Source of the DNA: Lactobacillus sp.
Lineage (GTDB): Bacteria > Bacillota > Bacilli > Lactobacillales > Lactobacillaceae
Direction: 5' to 3'
Assembly: GCA_022484695.1 (NCBI GenBank)
Contig: JAKVKU010000001.1
Coordinates: 186,001-250,000, forward strand
DNA: 64,000 bases
A model generated the notes under the pieces. The model ran no database searches and was not told the DNA's origin. It was given only the letters and a program-made list of their open reading frames with translations. Shown here piece after piece: positions 10,049-18,150 of the stretch (position 1 is the first letter of the stretch; each line of letters opens with the position of its first letter). Made by a program: the position numbers and the translations under genes.

Positions 10049-11956
10049 ATGAAAACATATGATTCAAAGTCCTACGACGTCATCGTTGTTGGTGCCGGAC
10101 ACGCCGGTTGTGAAGCTGCCTTATCCGCAGCCCGCATGGGGCAAAAAACCCTGTTATTGACCATTAATTTGGACATGGTGGCCTTTATGCCGTGTAACCC
10201 ATCTTTGGGCGGCCCAGCCAAGGGTACCGTGGTCCGGGAAATTGATGCCCTGGGTGGTCAAATGGGTAAAAACATTGATGCCACTTATATTCAAATGCGC
10301 ATGTTGAATACCGGCAAAGGCCCCGCCGTGCGCGCACTGCGGGCCCAAGCTGATAAAGCCCAATATCATCGGACCATGAAGGACACTTTGGAAAATGAAC
10401 CTAACTTGACCCTGCGGCAAGGTATCGCCGACGCGCTAGTGGTTGAAGACGGCACCTGTCGGGGGATCGTCACCAATACCGGGGCCCGTTATTTGGCCAA
10501 AGCCGTGGTCCTCACGGCGGGCACCGCTTCTAGGGGCAAGATCATCATTGGGGAATTAATGTACTCCTCTGGTCCCAACAACTCCATTCCTTCCATCAAG
10601 CTGTCTGAAAATCTAGAAACCCTAGGCTTTAAGCTCCGGCGCTTCAAAACCGGTACCCCGCCTAGAGTTGATGGCAATACCATCGATTATAGTAAAACTG
10701 AAGAACAGCCTGGGGATACTACACCCAATGCCTTTAGTTTTGAAACCCCGGATTCAGCCTACTTAAAGGATCAATTATCCTGCTGGATGACTTATACCAA
10801 TGGGACGACCCACCAAATCATCCGGGATAATTTAGACCGGGCACCGATGTTTTCCGGCGTCATTAAAGGGGTTGGCCCCCGTTACTGCCCATCTATTGAA
10901 GATAAGATCGTCCGCTTTGCGGATAAACCTAGACACCAACTTTTCTTGGAACCAGAAGGCCGGGACACGGAAGAATATTACGTGGGTGATTTCTCCACCT
11001 CCATGCCTGAAGAAGTCCAACAAAAGATGATCCATTCCATCGCCGGCTTAGAACATGCCGAAATGATGCGGCCAGGTTATGCCATTGAATATGACATCAT
11101 CGAACCTTGGCAGTTAAAAGCCACTTTGGAAACCAAAGTCATCGCCAATCTTTACACCGCGGGCCAAATGAATGGCACCTCCGGTTATGAAGAAGCTGCG
11201 GGCCAAGGTATCGTGGCCGGCATCAACGCGGTGTTGCGGATCACCGGCAAAGACCCGCTGATTTTAAAGCGTAGCGATGCGTATATCGGCGTTATGATCG
11301 ACGATTTGGTGACTAAAGGCACCAATGAACCTTACCGGCTGTTGACCAGTCGGGCCGAATACCGCCTGTTGTTACGCCATGATAATGCCGATTTACGGTT
11401 GACGCCATTGGGTCATGAATTGGGATTGATTTCAGACGCCCGTTACCAAAAGTTCCTGGCTAAAAAAGCGGCCATTGAAAGTGAATTAGACCGCTTAAAC
11501 ACCGTGCGGGTCAAACCTACCCCAGCAGTTCAAGATTTCTTGGCGGCTAAGAATGTGGCTCCTTTGAAGGATGGCGTGTTAGCCATTGATTTCTTGAAGC
11601 GGCCAGAAGTTAACTACGCTGACCTCATTAGTTTTGTGGGCCCGGCCCCAGAACCCTTGGATGCCCGGGTGATTGAACAGGTTGAAATTCAAGTGAAGTA
11701 TGAAGGCTATATTCGCAAAGAAGAAGCCCAGATCAGTCGCTTGAAGCGCATGGAAGCTAAAAAGATCCCTGATCGCATCGATTACGATGCCATCGGTGGC
11801 CTGGCTACAGAAGCTCGGCAGAAATTGCAAAAAATTCAACCGGAAACCCTGGCCCAAGCCAGCCGTATCAGCGGCGTCAATCCGGCGGATATCGGCATTT
11901 TGAGTGTGTATATCCAACAAGGTAAGATTGCTAAAATTAATAGTGATGCGTCTTAA
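10049..11956 (+). CDS. mnmG: tRNA uridine-5-carboxymethylaminomethyl modification enzyme MnmG (GidA)
   Basis: FAD-dependent partner of MnmE. 635 aa, full length. The Rossmann FAD motif [12 protein letters not shown] is at about residues 13-24. The family blocks [11 protein letters not shown] and [12 protein letters not shown] are present, and the C-terminal tRNA-binding helices are complete. It starts 16 bases after mnmE with GGAG upstream, so the two form an operon. Confidence 0.97.
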   Translation: MKTYDSKSYDVIVVGAGHAGCEAALSAARMGQKTLLLTINLDMVAFMPCNPSLGGPAKGTVVREIDALGGQMGKNIDATYIQMRMLNTGKGPAVRALRAQADKAQYHRTMKDTLENEPNLTLRQGIADALVVEDGTCRGIVTNTGARYLAKAVVLTAGTASRGKIIIGELMYSSGPNNSIPSIKLSENLETLGFKLRRFKTGTPPRVDGNTIDYSKTEEQPGDTTPNAFSFETPDSAYLKDQLSCWMTYTNGTTHQIIRDNLDRAPMFSGVIKGVGPRYCPSIEDKIVRFADKPRHQLFLEPEGRDTEEYYVGDFSTSMPEEVQQKMIHSIAGLEHAEMMRPGYAIEYDIIEPWQLKATLETKVIANLYTAGQMNGTSGYEEAAGQGIVAGINAVLRITGKDPLILKRSDAYIGVMIDDLVTKGTNEPYRLLTSRAEYRLLLRHDNADLRLTPLGHELGLISDARYQKFLAKKAAIESELDRLNTVRVKPTPAVQDFLAAKNVAPLKDGVLAIDFLKRPEVNYADLISFVGPAPEPLDARVIEQVEIQVKYEGYIRKEEAQISRLKRMEAKKIPDRIDYDAIGGLATEARQKLQKIQPETLAQASRISGVNPADIGILSVYIQQGKIAKINSDAS

Positions 11957-11974
11957 TTTATTGATCAGTATGGG

Positions 11975-12008
11975 AACGTCAAGTCTAAATGCGGCTTGGC
12001 GTTTTTTT
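11975..12008 (+). terminator. Terminator after mnmG
   Basis: A stem AACGTCAAG / CTTGGCGTT with one G-T pair, followed by T7. It ends the mnmE-mnmG operon. Confidence 0.85.
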
Positions 12009-12098
12009 GTGCTGAAATTTAAAAACATCGCCAACCGGTTCTGGGTAAGGGTTTTAGCGTTGAGGTAACTATTATTAACAAAATATGGTAAGCCCCCT

Positions 12099-12129
12099 TG
12101 GTTGTACCTGCCTAGGGAGCAGGTATCAT
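12099..12129 (+). promoter_or_regulatory. Promoter with palindromic operator for the XRE/AbrB-ABC operon
   Basis: TTGGTT at 12099-12104 and TATCAT at 12124-12129 are 19 bases apart. A perfect inverted repeat TACCTGC (12105-12111) / GCAGGTA (12119-12125), with a 7-base centre, fills the spacer. The repeat lies 43 bases before the regulator gene and is the likely autoregulatory site. The long spacer suggests the promoter is weak unless the DNA is distorted; that is inference. Confidence 0.6.
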
Positions 12130-12167
12130 AAGGGTATGAGAAGTCAGAAGAAACGGAGGTATTCGAT

Positions 12168-12638
12168 ATGTCAGAACAAGCACCATTTGCCGGCAATTTA
12201 CGCGACTTACGGGCCCATTTTGGGTACACCTTAGAACAAGTCGCGGAAGGGGCTGGGGTCACCCGGCAATCCATTGCCAAATGGGAAAGCGGCCAATCCG
12301 TCCCGGATATTATCCACGCTGACGCCCTGGCGAAGTTTTATGATGTGGCGCTAGATGAGCTGATCAACCACGACACCGCTGCCAGCGGCGTTGGCATCCC
12401 CCCCAAGGGCAAGCATCTCTTTGGCACCATCCAAATTGGGGAGCGGGGGCAAGTGGTGATCCCGAAAGCTGCCCGGGACTTATTTCAATTGAAAAAAGGT
12501 GACCAGCTGGTGGTCTTAGGGGATGAAGCCGGTCCCCTGCCCGGCTTGGCGCTGGTGAAAAGTGATGCTTTTTTGGCCCAGGCGACAGCCTATAGCCACA
12601 TGCTGCAACACGGAAAGGCAGATTCCCATGACCAATAA
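12168..12638 (+). CDS. Fused XRE-type HTH and AbrB/SpoVT-type regulator
   Basis: Predicted DNA-binding regulator of the ABC transporter encoded next. 156 aa. An XRE helix-turn-helix covers about residues 8-65 (LEQVAEGAGVTRQSIAKWESG). A second DNA-binding type, the swapped-hairpin AbrB/SpoVT domain, covers about 88-135 (QIGERGQVVIPKAARDLFQLKKGDQ). The last codons overlap the ATPase gene by 11 bases, so they are co-translated. In Bacillus ytr operons a GntR-type protein takes this place. I do not know its effector. Confidence 0.85.
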   Translation: MSEQAPFAGNLRDLRAHFGYTLEQVAEGAGVTRQSIAKWESGQSVPDIIHADALAKFYDVALDELINHDTAASGVGIPPKGKHLFGTIQIGERGQVVIPKAARDLFQLKKGDQLVVLGDEAGPLPGLALVKSDAFLAQATAYSHMLQHGKADSHDQ

Positions 12639-13365
12639 AAACTTGTTGGTGGTTGAACACCTGACCAAAAACTACCCGAAATTCCATTTAACCGATATTT
12701 CCTTTGCCCTGGCCCCGGGGACCATTATGGGTTTGATCGGCGTCAATGGTGCCGGCAAGTCCACCATCTTAAAAAGCATTGCCGGCCTGGTGACCCCGGA
12801 TGAGGGCACCATTGTTAACGCAGCTACTGACAATTTGGCGGTCATGCTGGGGGAGACGGTTTATTACCCGGAAAAGCGCCTAGCCACCATTACTGCAATA
12901 ACGCGGCGGTTTTACCCCACCTGGGATGCGGCCCAGTACCGTTATTACCTGGATTTCTTTAAGCTGGATGACCATCAGCGGGTCAAAACCCTGTCAACGG
13001 GGATGCAGATCAAATACCAATTGGCCGTGGCCATGAGCCACCACGCCCCCGTCTTGATTTTGGACGAACCCACCAGCGGCATTGACCCGGTTTCCCGGCA
13101 GGCCATTGGGCAGGTGTTGCAACACTATGTGGCAGACGGCCAACACAGCATTTTGTTTTCCACCCATATCACCACGGATCTGGCCGCCGTGGCGGATACC
13201 ATTACCTATATCCATGAGGGCAAATTGCTGTATACCGCGCCCAAAGCCGCTTTCAGCGCTCACTTCAAACAACAATTTGGCCTCAAAGCTACTGACCCCC
13301 TGAGTTTTGATGAGATCATGCTAAAAATTGAAAGGCAGGTGTTAGTTGATGCCACTCCTGATTAA
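12628..13365 (+). CDS. ABC transporter ATP-binding protein, Ytr/Ecs-like
   Basis: ATPase of an exporter-type ABC system. 245 aa from ATG 12628 (MTNKNLLVVEHLTK) with GGAAAGG upstream; the longer frame lacks a site. Walker A GVNGAGKST is near residue 38, the signature is the atypical LSTGMQIK near 122, and Walker B LILDEPTSG is near 147. This set is typical of the YtrB/EcsA group. It overlaps both neighbours. The substrate is unknown; related systems respond to cell-envelope antibiotics. Confidence 0.88.
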   Translation: MTNKNLLVVEHLTKNYPKFHLTDISFALAPGTIMGLIGVNGAGKSTILKSIAGLVTPDEGTIVNAATDNLAVMLGETVYYPEKRLATITAITRRFYPTWDAAQYRYYLDFFKLDDHQRVKTLSTGMQIKYQLAVAMSHHAPVLILDEPTSGIDPVSRQAIGQVLQHYVADGQHSILFSTHITTDLAAVADTITYIHEGKLLYTAPKAAFSAHFKQQFGLKATDPLSFDEIMLKIERQVLVDATPD

Positions 13366-13984
13366 AGAGTATGCCCTAGCCGCCCACCCCACCACCTGGT
13401 TCTTCCTCTGGCTGGGGGCCTTGGTCCTAGTGCCCACTTATCCCTACAGCGTCATCTTCTTTTTTGCCATGTTAGCCCCAACCCTAGATTTGGTTTATGC
13501 CAAACAGACCCAAGATATTTTGTACACCGCCCTCTTGCCTGGGGGTAAAAACGGCGTGGTTTGGGGGAAGGTGCTGTATACCTTTACGTTTCAAACGGGG
13601 ATGTTACTGCTAACTATTCCCTGGGCCTACCTGCGCACGTTATATATCCAAAATAATCCCATCGCTCTCAACACCAATGTGACTTACTTTGGCTTTGGAC
13701 TATTAGCGCTAGCCTTATTTGACTTTATCTTTTTGACCGGCTTCTTCAAAACCGGTACTAAAATCGGCTGGCCTTATTTTTGGGGCACCTTGGCCGCCCT
13801 TCTGGTTTTAGGGGTCATGGAAACCCTCCCCCACTTACCGGGTTTTGCCTGGGTCAATTCAGTCCAACTCCAAGACCTATGGCGCCAGCTGCCTTTTTTA
13901 CTGGTGGGTATTGTGGTCTTTGTGGCCAGTTTCTTTTTGACCCACCACCGGAGCTTACAGCGTTTTAAACAGGTAGACTTATAG
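13349..13984 (+). CDS. ABC-2 type transporter permease
   Basis: Membrane partner of the preceding ATPase. 211 aa with about six hydrophobic segments (for example ALVLVPTYPYSVIFFFAML, then LALALFDFIFLTGFF). The ATG at 13349 overlaps the ATPase gene by 17 bases; a TTG one codon earlier is possible. The positive tail HHRSLQRFKQVDL follows the last helix. It completes the regulator-ATPase-permease operon, and a hairpin terminator follows. Confidence 0.8.
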   Translation: MPLLIKEYALAAHPTTWFFLWLGALVLVPTYPYSVIFFFAMLAPTLDLVYAKQTQDILYTALLPGGKNGVVWGKVLYTFTFQTGMLLLTIPWAYLRTLYIQNNPIALNTNVTYFGFGLLALALFDFIFLTGFFKTGTKIGWPYFWGTLAALLVLGVMETLPHLPGFAWVNSVQLQDLWRQLPFLLVGIVVFVASFFLTHHRSLQRFKQVDL

Positions 13985-14335
13985 GCTTTATCCGAAAGTG
14001 GGCAGATAGCCCATAGAATCAATTAGGAAAATGAAAAGCAGATTAAACTTTGAAGTTTTAAATGAACCAACCAAAATCCAGTTCTGATTTTGGCTGGTTT
14101 TTTGGGTTGTTGATCCGGATGCTGTAGAAAATTGCAGGCTATTTTGAAGAAAAACAGCGTTTACGGTCATTTTTCCAGCGTTCAGGACAAAGTTTTCCGC
14201 TGGCTGAAAAAGTGAGTTATCATATTGCCAAGGAATAATAAGGCTGGTTGGGCTGAGAATTTAAATGCTGCCATTCCTCTGAATCAATGTACGGCACAGA
14301 AATCATCCCACTAACTTAGATTGGAATTGAAACTG
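13985..14335. other. Intergenic region after the ABC operon
   Basis: About 350 bases. The first part contains the operon terminator at 14065-14106. Beyond it I see no gene and no clear regulatory element apart from a weak site before the next small membrane gene. Confidence 0.4.
14065..14106 (+). terminator. Terminator after ABC permease gene
   Basis: Near-perfect 14-base stem AACCAACCAAAATC / GATTTTGGCTGGTT with a 7-base loop and T6 after it. Confidence 0.88.
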
Positions 14336-14653
14336 ATGAAAAATGTCATTAACTTGCGCCTATTAATTGCTGGCGTCGTTATCTTAATCGGCGCCATCGG
14401 ATCTACAATTGTCCATAACCCCCGGTCTGCTTTGGGTTTTATCGTAACTGGGGCATTATTTATGTTTACGGAATTTATCCGGCATCAAGCTTTAACAAAG
14501 CGAGATGTGGCCTGGGTGTTGGTGGCTATCTTGGCCATTGCGCTGTCGGGCGTCATTACCGGCTTGCTTAGACATGATTTTAAAGCAATGATATTAGTAG
14601 TTTTGATAAGTTTTTTGGCCGGGTGTGCCACCTATTTCAAAGGGACTGCTTAA
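14336..14653 (+). CDS. Small membrane protein, paralogue of the 15947 gene product
   Basis: Unrecognised 105-aa protein with three to four membrane segments. The start chosen is ATG 14336 (MKNVINLRLLIAGVV); a TTG five codons earlier also reads in. The first half (IAGVVILIGAIGSTIV, then PRSALGFIVTGALFMF) aligns by eye with the protein at 15947 (AGVLFLAGIVASLVV, then AKTALLFILTGTMVIF), so they look like one small family. The function is unknown. Confidence 0.6.
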   Translation: MKNVINLRLLIAGVVILIGAIGSTIVHNPRSALGFIVTGALFMFTEFIRHQALTKRDVAWVLVAILAIALSGVITGLLRHDFKAMILVVLISFLAGCATYFKGTA

Positions 14654-14711
14654 TATGGCGGCTGTAAAAAGTCAGTAAATCTCACAGTTAACTGGGGAGG
14701 ACGGATAACAA

Positions 14712-15056
14712 ATGATCAAAAAGAATATCATCACTGGTTTATATCTGGGACTATTTTTGGCAGTCAACGTTGTTATCTTAGCGCTGACCTATAAATATCA
14801 GTCAAAACTGATTAGCTGCTTGATTTTTGTAAGTTGCGTTGGATATTACCTAGTTACCAATCATTCCAAATACTCTAGATTTGTTTTTTTACCGTATAAA
14901 CAGGGGTGGGTACGGAATATTTTACTCATTCTTTGTATTTTTGCCCTAGCCAAAGTGGGGTATCGTGGCCATTATGCTGTGGGCGACTTGATATTGTTAT
15001 TAGGCGTTTGTCTCACGATCGTTGCTGTGAATATTTCAGTCAAATCTAGCAAGTAA
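14712..15056 (+). CDS. Small membrane protein of unknown function
   Basis: 114 aa with four predicted membrane segments and short charged loops. The ATG at 14712 follows GGGAGGACGGATAACAA, a usable site. It is on the same strand as the preceding small membrane gene with a 58-base gap, so they may be co-transcribed. No family was recognised. It is followed by a strong two-way terminator. Confidence 0.6.
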   Translation: MIKKNIITGLYLGLFLAVNVVILALTYKYQSKLISCLIFVSCVGYYLVTNHSKYSRFVFLPYKQGWVRNILLILCIFALAKVGYRGHYAVGDLILLLGVCLTIVAVNISVKSSK

Positions 15057-15064
15057 CCAAGTAA

Positions 15065-15117
15065 AAAAACATTAATTTAGCGTCTTTGCAGTTAAGTGGC
15101 CTAAATTAATGTTTTTT
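15065..15117. terminator. Bidirectional terminator between convergent genes
   Basis: A stem ACATTAATTTAG / CTAAATTAATGT at 15069-15080 and 15101-15112, with A-rich and T-rich flanks on either side. It serves the membrane gene on the left and the MazG-like gene on the right. Confidence 0.85.
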
Positions 15118-15126
15118 AGTGTTGAT

Positions 15127-15462
15127 TTATTCTGATTGTGACGGGGCAAACCGGTGCTGTAGCTTGGTTCGACTGGCACTGAGTAAAGTTGTCGGATCAA
15201 TTTGGTATTTGTCACATAAAATTAAGACCTGGTCCAGCACGTCGGCCAATTCTTCAGTGAGATTGGCGTATTTAGCCTTTTGGCTGGTCTGGGGGTCGCC
15301 GGGATGATCGCGGCCAATTTCGAGGGCACGAACGGCCCGGGAGAGCTCGCCAACTTCTTCCGTCAAGAAATTAATACGAATGAAAGGGGAATATTGGTAC
15401 CAATGGCGTCGCTTGTAAAAATCGGCTAACCACTGTTGATGACTGGTCAAGTTCATGGGCAT
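15127..15462 (-). CDS. MazG-like nucleotide pyrophosphohydrolase
   Basis: Probable all-alpha NTP pyrophosphatase that removes non-canonical nucleotides. 111 aa. The metal-binding motif pairs of the MazG fold are seen as EEVGELSRAV near residues 36-45 and EELADVLDQV near 69-78. The start ATG 15462 has AAGGA upstream. It is shorter than full MazG and matches the single-domain type. The substrate cannot be told from the sequence. Confidence 0.8.
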   Translation of the reverse strand: MPMNLTSHQQWLADFYKRRHWYQYSPFIRINFLTEEVGELSRAVRALEIGRDHPGDPQTSQKAKYANLTEELADVLDQVLILCDKYQIDPTTLLSASRTKLQHRFAPSQSE

Positions 15463-15545
15463 ATTGTTTCCTTTTTTTATATTTTTGATAGATGATACTA
15501 TTATAAGACGAATGGTAATTGATGGAAAACTGATATTTTTAAAAA

Positions 15546-15584
15546 ATTCGAGTCAACGATGTACCATGGAAAGAAGCTGAATAA
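15546..15584 (+). pseudogene. Possible remnant of a HigB-type toxin tail
   Basis: A short reading frame of 12 codons (IRVNDVPWKEAE) ends in TAA at 15582-15584, whose last base is the A of the antitoxin ATG (TAATG). Such an overlap is typical of toxin-antitoxin operons with the toxin first. The frame is closed by a stop at 15540-15542, so only a stub would remain. The evidence is only the overlap and a weak resemblance. Confidence 0.25.
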
Positions 15585-15871
15585 TGAGTAAATCAACTTA
15601 TTTAACTGACGTCAATGATATTTTTGCCAAAGATTTACAGAATCCAGATTTTTCTCAAAATGTTCAAGCTGAAAAAAACAAACTTGCCAGTGCGGTTGCT
15701 GTCAGAGAAGCACGAGAAGCTTATGGTTGGACGCAGAGTCAACTGGCTGATAGAGCCGGTATCCCGCAATCCACAGTAGCCCGAGTCGAGGCTGGTAGCA
15801 ACACGAGTATGGACACAATTTCAAAAATTGCCACTGCCTTTGGAAAACGGGTTCAAATTAGTTTTTCTTAG
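15584..15871 (+). CDS. XRE-family regulator, HigA-like orphan antitoxin
   Basis: 95-aa DNA-binding protein. The C-terminal half carries the HTH (WTQSQLADRAGIPQSTVARVEAG at about 50-72), and the family ending FGKRVQISF matches antitoxins of the HigA type. No intact toxin gene is adjacent; only 121 bases separate it from the MazG-like gene on the other strand. It may now work as a stand-alone repressor, perhaps of the membrane gene that follows 75 bases later. Confidence 0.75.
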   Translation: MSKSTYLTDVNDIFAKDLQNPDFSQNVQAEKNKLASAVAVREAREAYGWTQSQLADRAGIPQSTVARVEAGSNTSMDTISKIATAFGKRVQISFS

Positions 15872-15946
15872 ACAGATCGATTCATCAATTGTCTGAAGTT
15901 ATATATTTCAAATTTGTGAATTAACGCAAAGTTTGGAGGGATAGAC

Positions 15947-16303
15947 ATGACAATCCTGAACAAGATTCTTAGCGGATTTACCAAATTTCGGCAGAATCGT
16001 AAACTGAATGCCGCAACGGCTGGTGTGTTATTTTTAGCAGGTATCGTCGCTTCGCTGGTGGTGGGGGATGCCAAAACGGCGCTGTTGTTTATTTTAACTG
16101 GCACGATGGTTATTTTCCTGGCCTATAATCGGGGCAGGTCCTTTAGTCCTCAAGTGGTGCGGCTGCTTGTGCTGGCCACGGTATTTGTGCTGATTGTAGG
16201 CCTTGTTGCGGCTTGGTTGGTGGCAAATATGCAGGCGCTAATTGGGTTGGCCCTGGCTGGCGGGATTATTATTTGGTTTACCTATGATCATAAAGTTGAC
16301 TGA
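15947..16303 (+). CDS. Small membrane protein, paralogue of the 14336 gene product
   Basis: 118 aa with four hydrophobic segments. A good GGAGG site lies upstream of ATG 15947. A short basic N-terminus (KFRQNRKLN) is followed by segments similar to those of the protein at 14336. The function is unknown. Position after an XRE regulator resembles the XRE-plus-membrane arrangement at 43412-44158. Confidence 0.6.
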   Translation: MTILNKILSGFTKFRQNRKLNAATAGVLFLAGIVASLVVGDAKTALLFILTGTMVIFLAYNRGRSFSPQVVRLLVLATVFVLIVGLVAAWLVANMQALIGLALAGGIIIWFTYDHKVD

Positions 16304-16345
16304 TTATTTTCAAATTTCCCTGGGTCGCGAAGCTTGGGAAGACAA

Positions 16346-16407
16346 AAACGCTGGTGGCGTGTGACAAAACGGTAGTATAACCGTTTTGTGGCATTCTTCC
16401 AGCGTTT
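16346..16407. terminator. Nested hairpin terminator between convergent genes
   Basis: The outer stem is AAACGCTGG (16346-16354) / CCAGCGTTT (16399-16407). The inner stem is ACAAAACGGT / ACCGTTTTGT with a short loop. It lies between the 15947 gene and the convergent PfpI-like gene. Confidence 0.75.
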
Positions 16408-16416
16408 ATTTATTTT

Positions 16417-17007
16417 TTAGGCAAATGGATTGCCATATTGCTGGCAATACTTATAAAAGCCCAACGAATATAGCGCTGTTGCCTTATCCACCCCTTGGTC
16501 AGGCAAGAAGTGCACCATTTTCAAAACCAAGTTGGTAAAAGGTAGTGCTGCGGTGCCATTGGCGGTGACCAGGTTGCGGTCAGCCACTGCTTGGGTGGCC
16601 ACAAAATCGGCCGGATTTGTATAAGCTGAGTCTTTTTGCCACAGATATTGGGCATTACCGGTGTGGCGATAACCCGTCAACAAGCCGTTTCTGGCTAGAT
16701 AATCCACGGCACCGCAAATGGCTGCGACGGGTTGATGCTGGTTTAAGCGCTTGGTAAGTAAGGATTTGAGGGTCTGATTTTCCAAAGCCCAAGATTTACT
16801 GCCAATTAAAACTAATAAATCAACATCTTGGGGGATGTCGGTCAGTTGGTAGTCCACGGTCGTCTGCAGGCCGCCTAAAGAAGTCACTTCATGGGCAATC
16901 GAAGCCGTTTTAACAAGCCACTGGTCGGTTTGGTTCAGGTAACTGGTTAAATAACAGCCCTCATAATCTGCGTAGTGATTCATCATAGCAAAAACTGCTT
17001 GTTTCAA
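16417..17007 (-). CDS. DJ-1/PfpI-family (class I glutamine amidotransferase-like) protein
   Basis: 196 aa from TTG 17007, which has GGGAGG seven bases upstream. The flavodoxin-like fold is seen with DVDLLVLIGSKSW at about 75-87 and the nucleophile elbow AAICGAVDYLARNGLL near residues 108-123, whose Cys is the usual catalytic residue. Members act as chaperone, deglycase or stress proteins; which one cannot be told. The gene is monocistronic. Confidence 0.8.
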   Translation of the reverse strand: MKQAVFAMMNHYADYEGCYLTSYLNQTDQWLVKTASIAHEVTSLGGLQTTVDYQLTDIPQDVDLLVLIGSKSWALENQTLKSLLTKRLNQHQPVAAICGAVDYLARNGLLTGYRHTGNAQYLWQKDSAYTNPADFVATQAVADRNLVTANGTAALPFTNLVLKMVHFLPDQGVDKATALYSLGFYKYCQQYGNPFA

Positions 17008-17191
17008 AACAAAGCCTCCCAGCATATTTGAACATTCGTTCCAAGCCAATGGTACACGGGCAATCTTGAGAATGCAATATACTTCTAACATACGTTAAGC
17101 ATTCTGATTTATTGCCGGTCCTTAAAGCTGAAGTTCTAGTTTAAGTTGACTGAACCCGACCAAACTTACAAACAGATGACAAAGTTGTTCG

Positions 17192-17220
17192 TTGAAAACA
17201 CCCTCGAAAATTTATACAAT
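17192..17220 (+). promoter_or_regulatory. Promoter of the TraX-like gene
   Basis: TTGAAA at 17192-17197, a 17-base spacer, and TACAAT at 17215-17220, 32 bases before the TTG start. Confidence 0.7.
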
Positions 17221-17252
17221 GTTTTCATGAAAATTTTTAGGAGGCTGTTTTT

Positions 17253-18026
17253 TTGAATTTGTTAAAAAGAGGGTTAACATCATTTGATCTAAAAATGATT
17301 GGGATTACCTTAATGGTGCTGGACCACATCCATCAAATGTTTTACTTTGTCGGCGCACCTGACTGGTTTTCAATGCTGGGGCGTTTAGTGGCGCCGATTT
17401 TCTTATTCCTATCTGCAGAGGGGTTCCACTACACCCACAGCAGAAAACGCTACATGATGAACTTATTAGTGGGATTTTGGATTTGTAATATTGCCTTTAC
17501 CCTGATCAGCAAACTCTTGCCTAACCCCCAAGTCATGCTGATGAACTCCATCTTTGGCACTTTATTCCTAGGTCTATGTTTCATGTGGGTTTTAGACGGT
17601 TTCTTCGGCCCAGACAAATATCCGGGTAAAGCTACATTGGGCTTTTTAGGGTTAATTGCCTTAACGGTACTGCCAATGCTTTTGGTAAATTATCTAAGTC
17701 CAGCTAGCAAGTTATTGAGCGTCTTATTGACCCTGCTCCCCTCACCAATGCTTGTGGAGGGCGGCCCAGTCTTTATTATTGCTGGGGGTCTATTATATGT
17801 GTTCCGGGAAAAACGGTGGGCCCAATATCTGGTCATTTTCGTGTTAAGCGTGCTATCTTTTATCACCGGTGGCAAAGGGGATTATCAATGGCTGATGGTC
17901 TTCTCACTGATCCCCATTGCCTTATACCACGGCCAACAGGGTAAAAAAGACAAATGGTTCTTTTATATTTTTTATCCCGTGCATATTTTGATTTTATACG
18001 CGATTTCCAGTCTTTTCTTTGTATAA
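17253..18026 (+). CDS. TraX-family membrane protein
   Basis: 257-aa integral membrane protein with about eight segments. It starts at TTG 17253 after AGGAGG. The opening LTSFDLKMIGITLMVLDHIHQ with the intramembrane DH pair, and the following GRLVAPIFLFLSAEGF, are typical of the TraX family. Plasmid TraX acetylates pilin; chromosomal copies in Firmicutes are of unknown role and probably modify an envelope substrate. It has its own promoter and terminator. Confidence 0.8.
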   Translation: MNLLKRGLTSFDLKMIGITLMVLDHIHQMFYFVGAPDWFSMLGRLVAPIFLFLSAEGFHYTHSRKRYMMNLLVGFWICNIAFTLISKLLPNPQVMLMNSIFGTLFLGLCFMWVLDGFFGPDKYPGKATLGFLGLIALTVLPMLLVNYLSPASKLLSVLLTLLPSPMLVEGGPVFIIAGGLLYVFREKRWAQYLVIFVLSVLSFITGGKGDYQWLMVFSLIPIALYHGQQGKKDKWFFYIFYPVHILILYAISSLFFV

Positions 18027-18111
18027 TATACAAATCTCTGCAAAATACATTCAAGTTATCAATATACTTTGTAGAAATCTGGATAGTTGTTCATTCAATA
18101 AGCGCCAACAA

Positions 18112-18145
18112 ACAACCCTCGGCTAAATTTCCGGGGGTTGTTTTA
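18112..18145. terminator. Terminator between convergent TraX-like and oxidoreductase genes
   Basis: A stem ACAACCCTCGG / CCGGGGGTTGT (one mismatch) with an 8-base loop, then TTTT. Confidence 0.75.
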
Positions 18146-18150
18146 TACCA

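Noticed and set aside
11579-12280. 233-aa minus-strand frame across the end of mnmG and the next regulator
   Set aside because: It covers two well-supported plus-strand genes and the mnmG terminator; a shadow frame.
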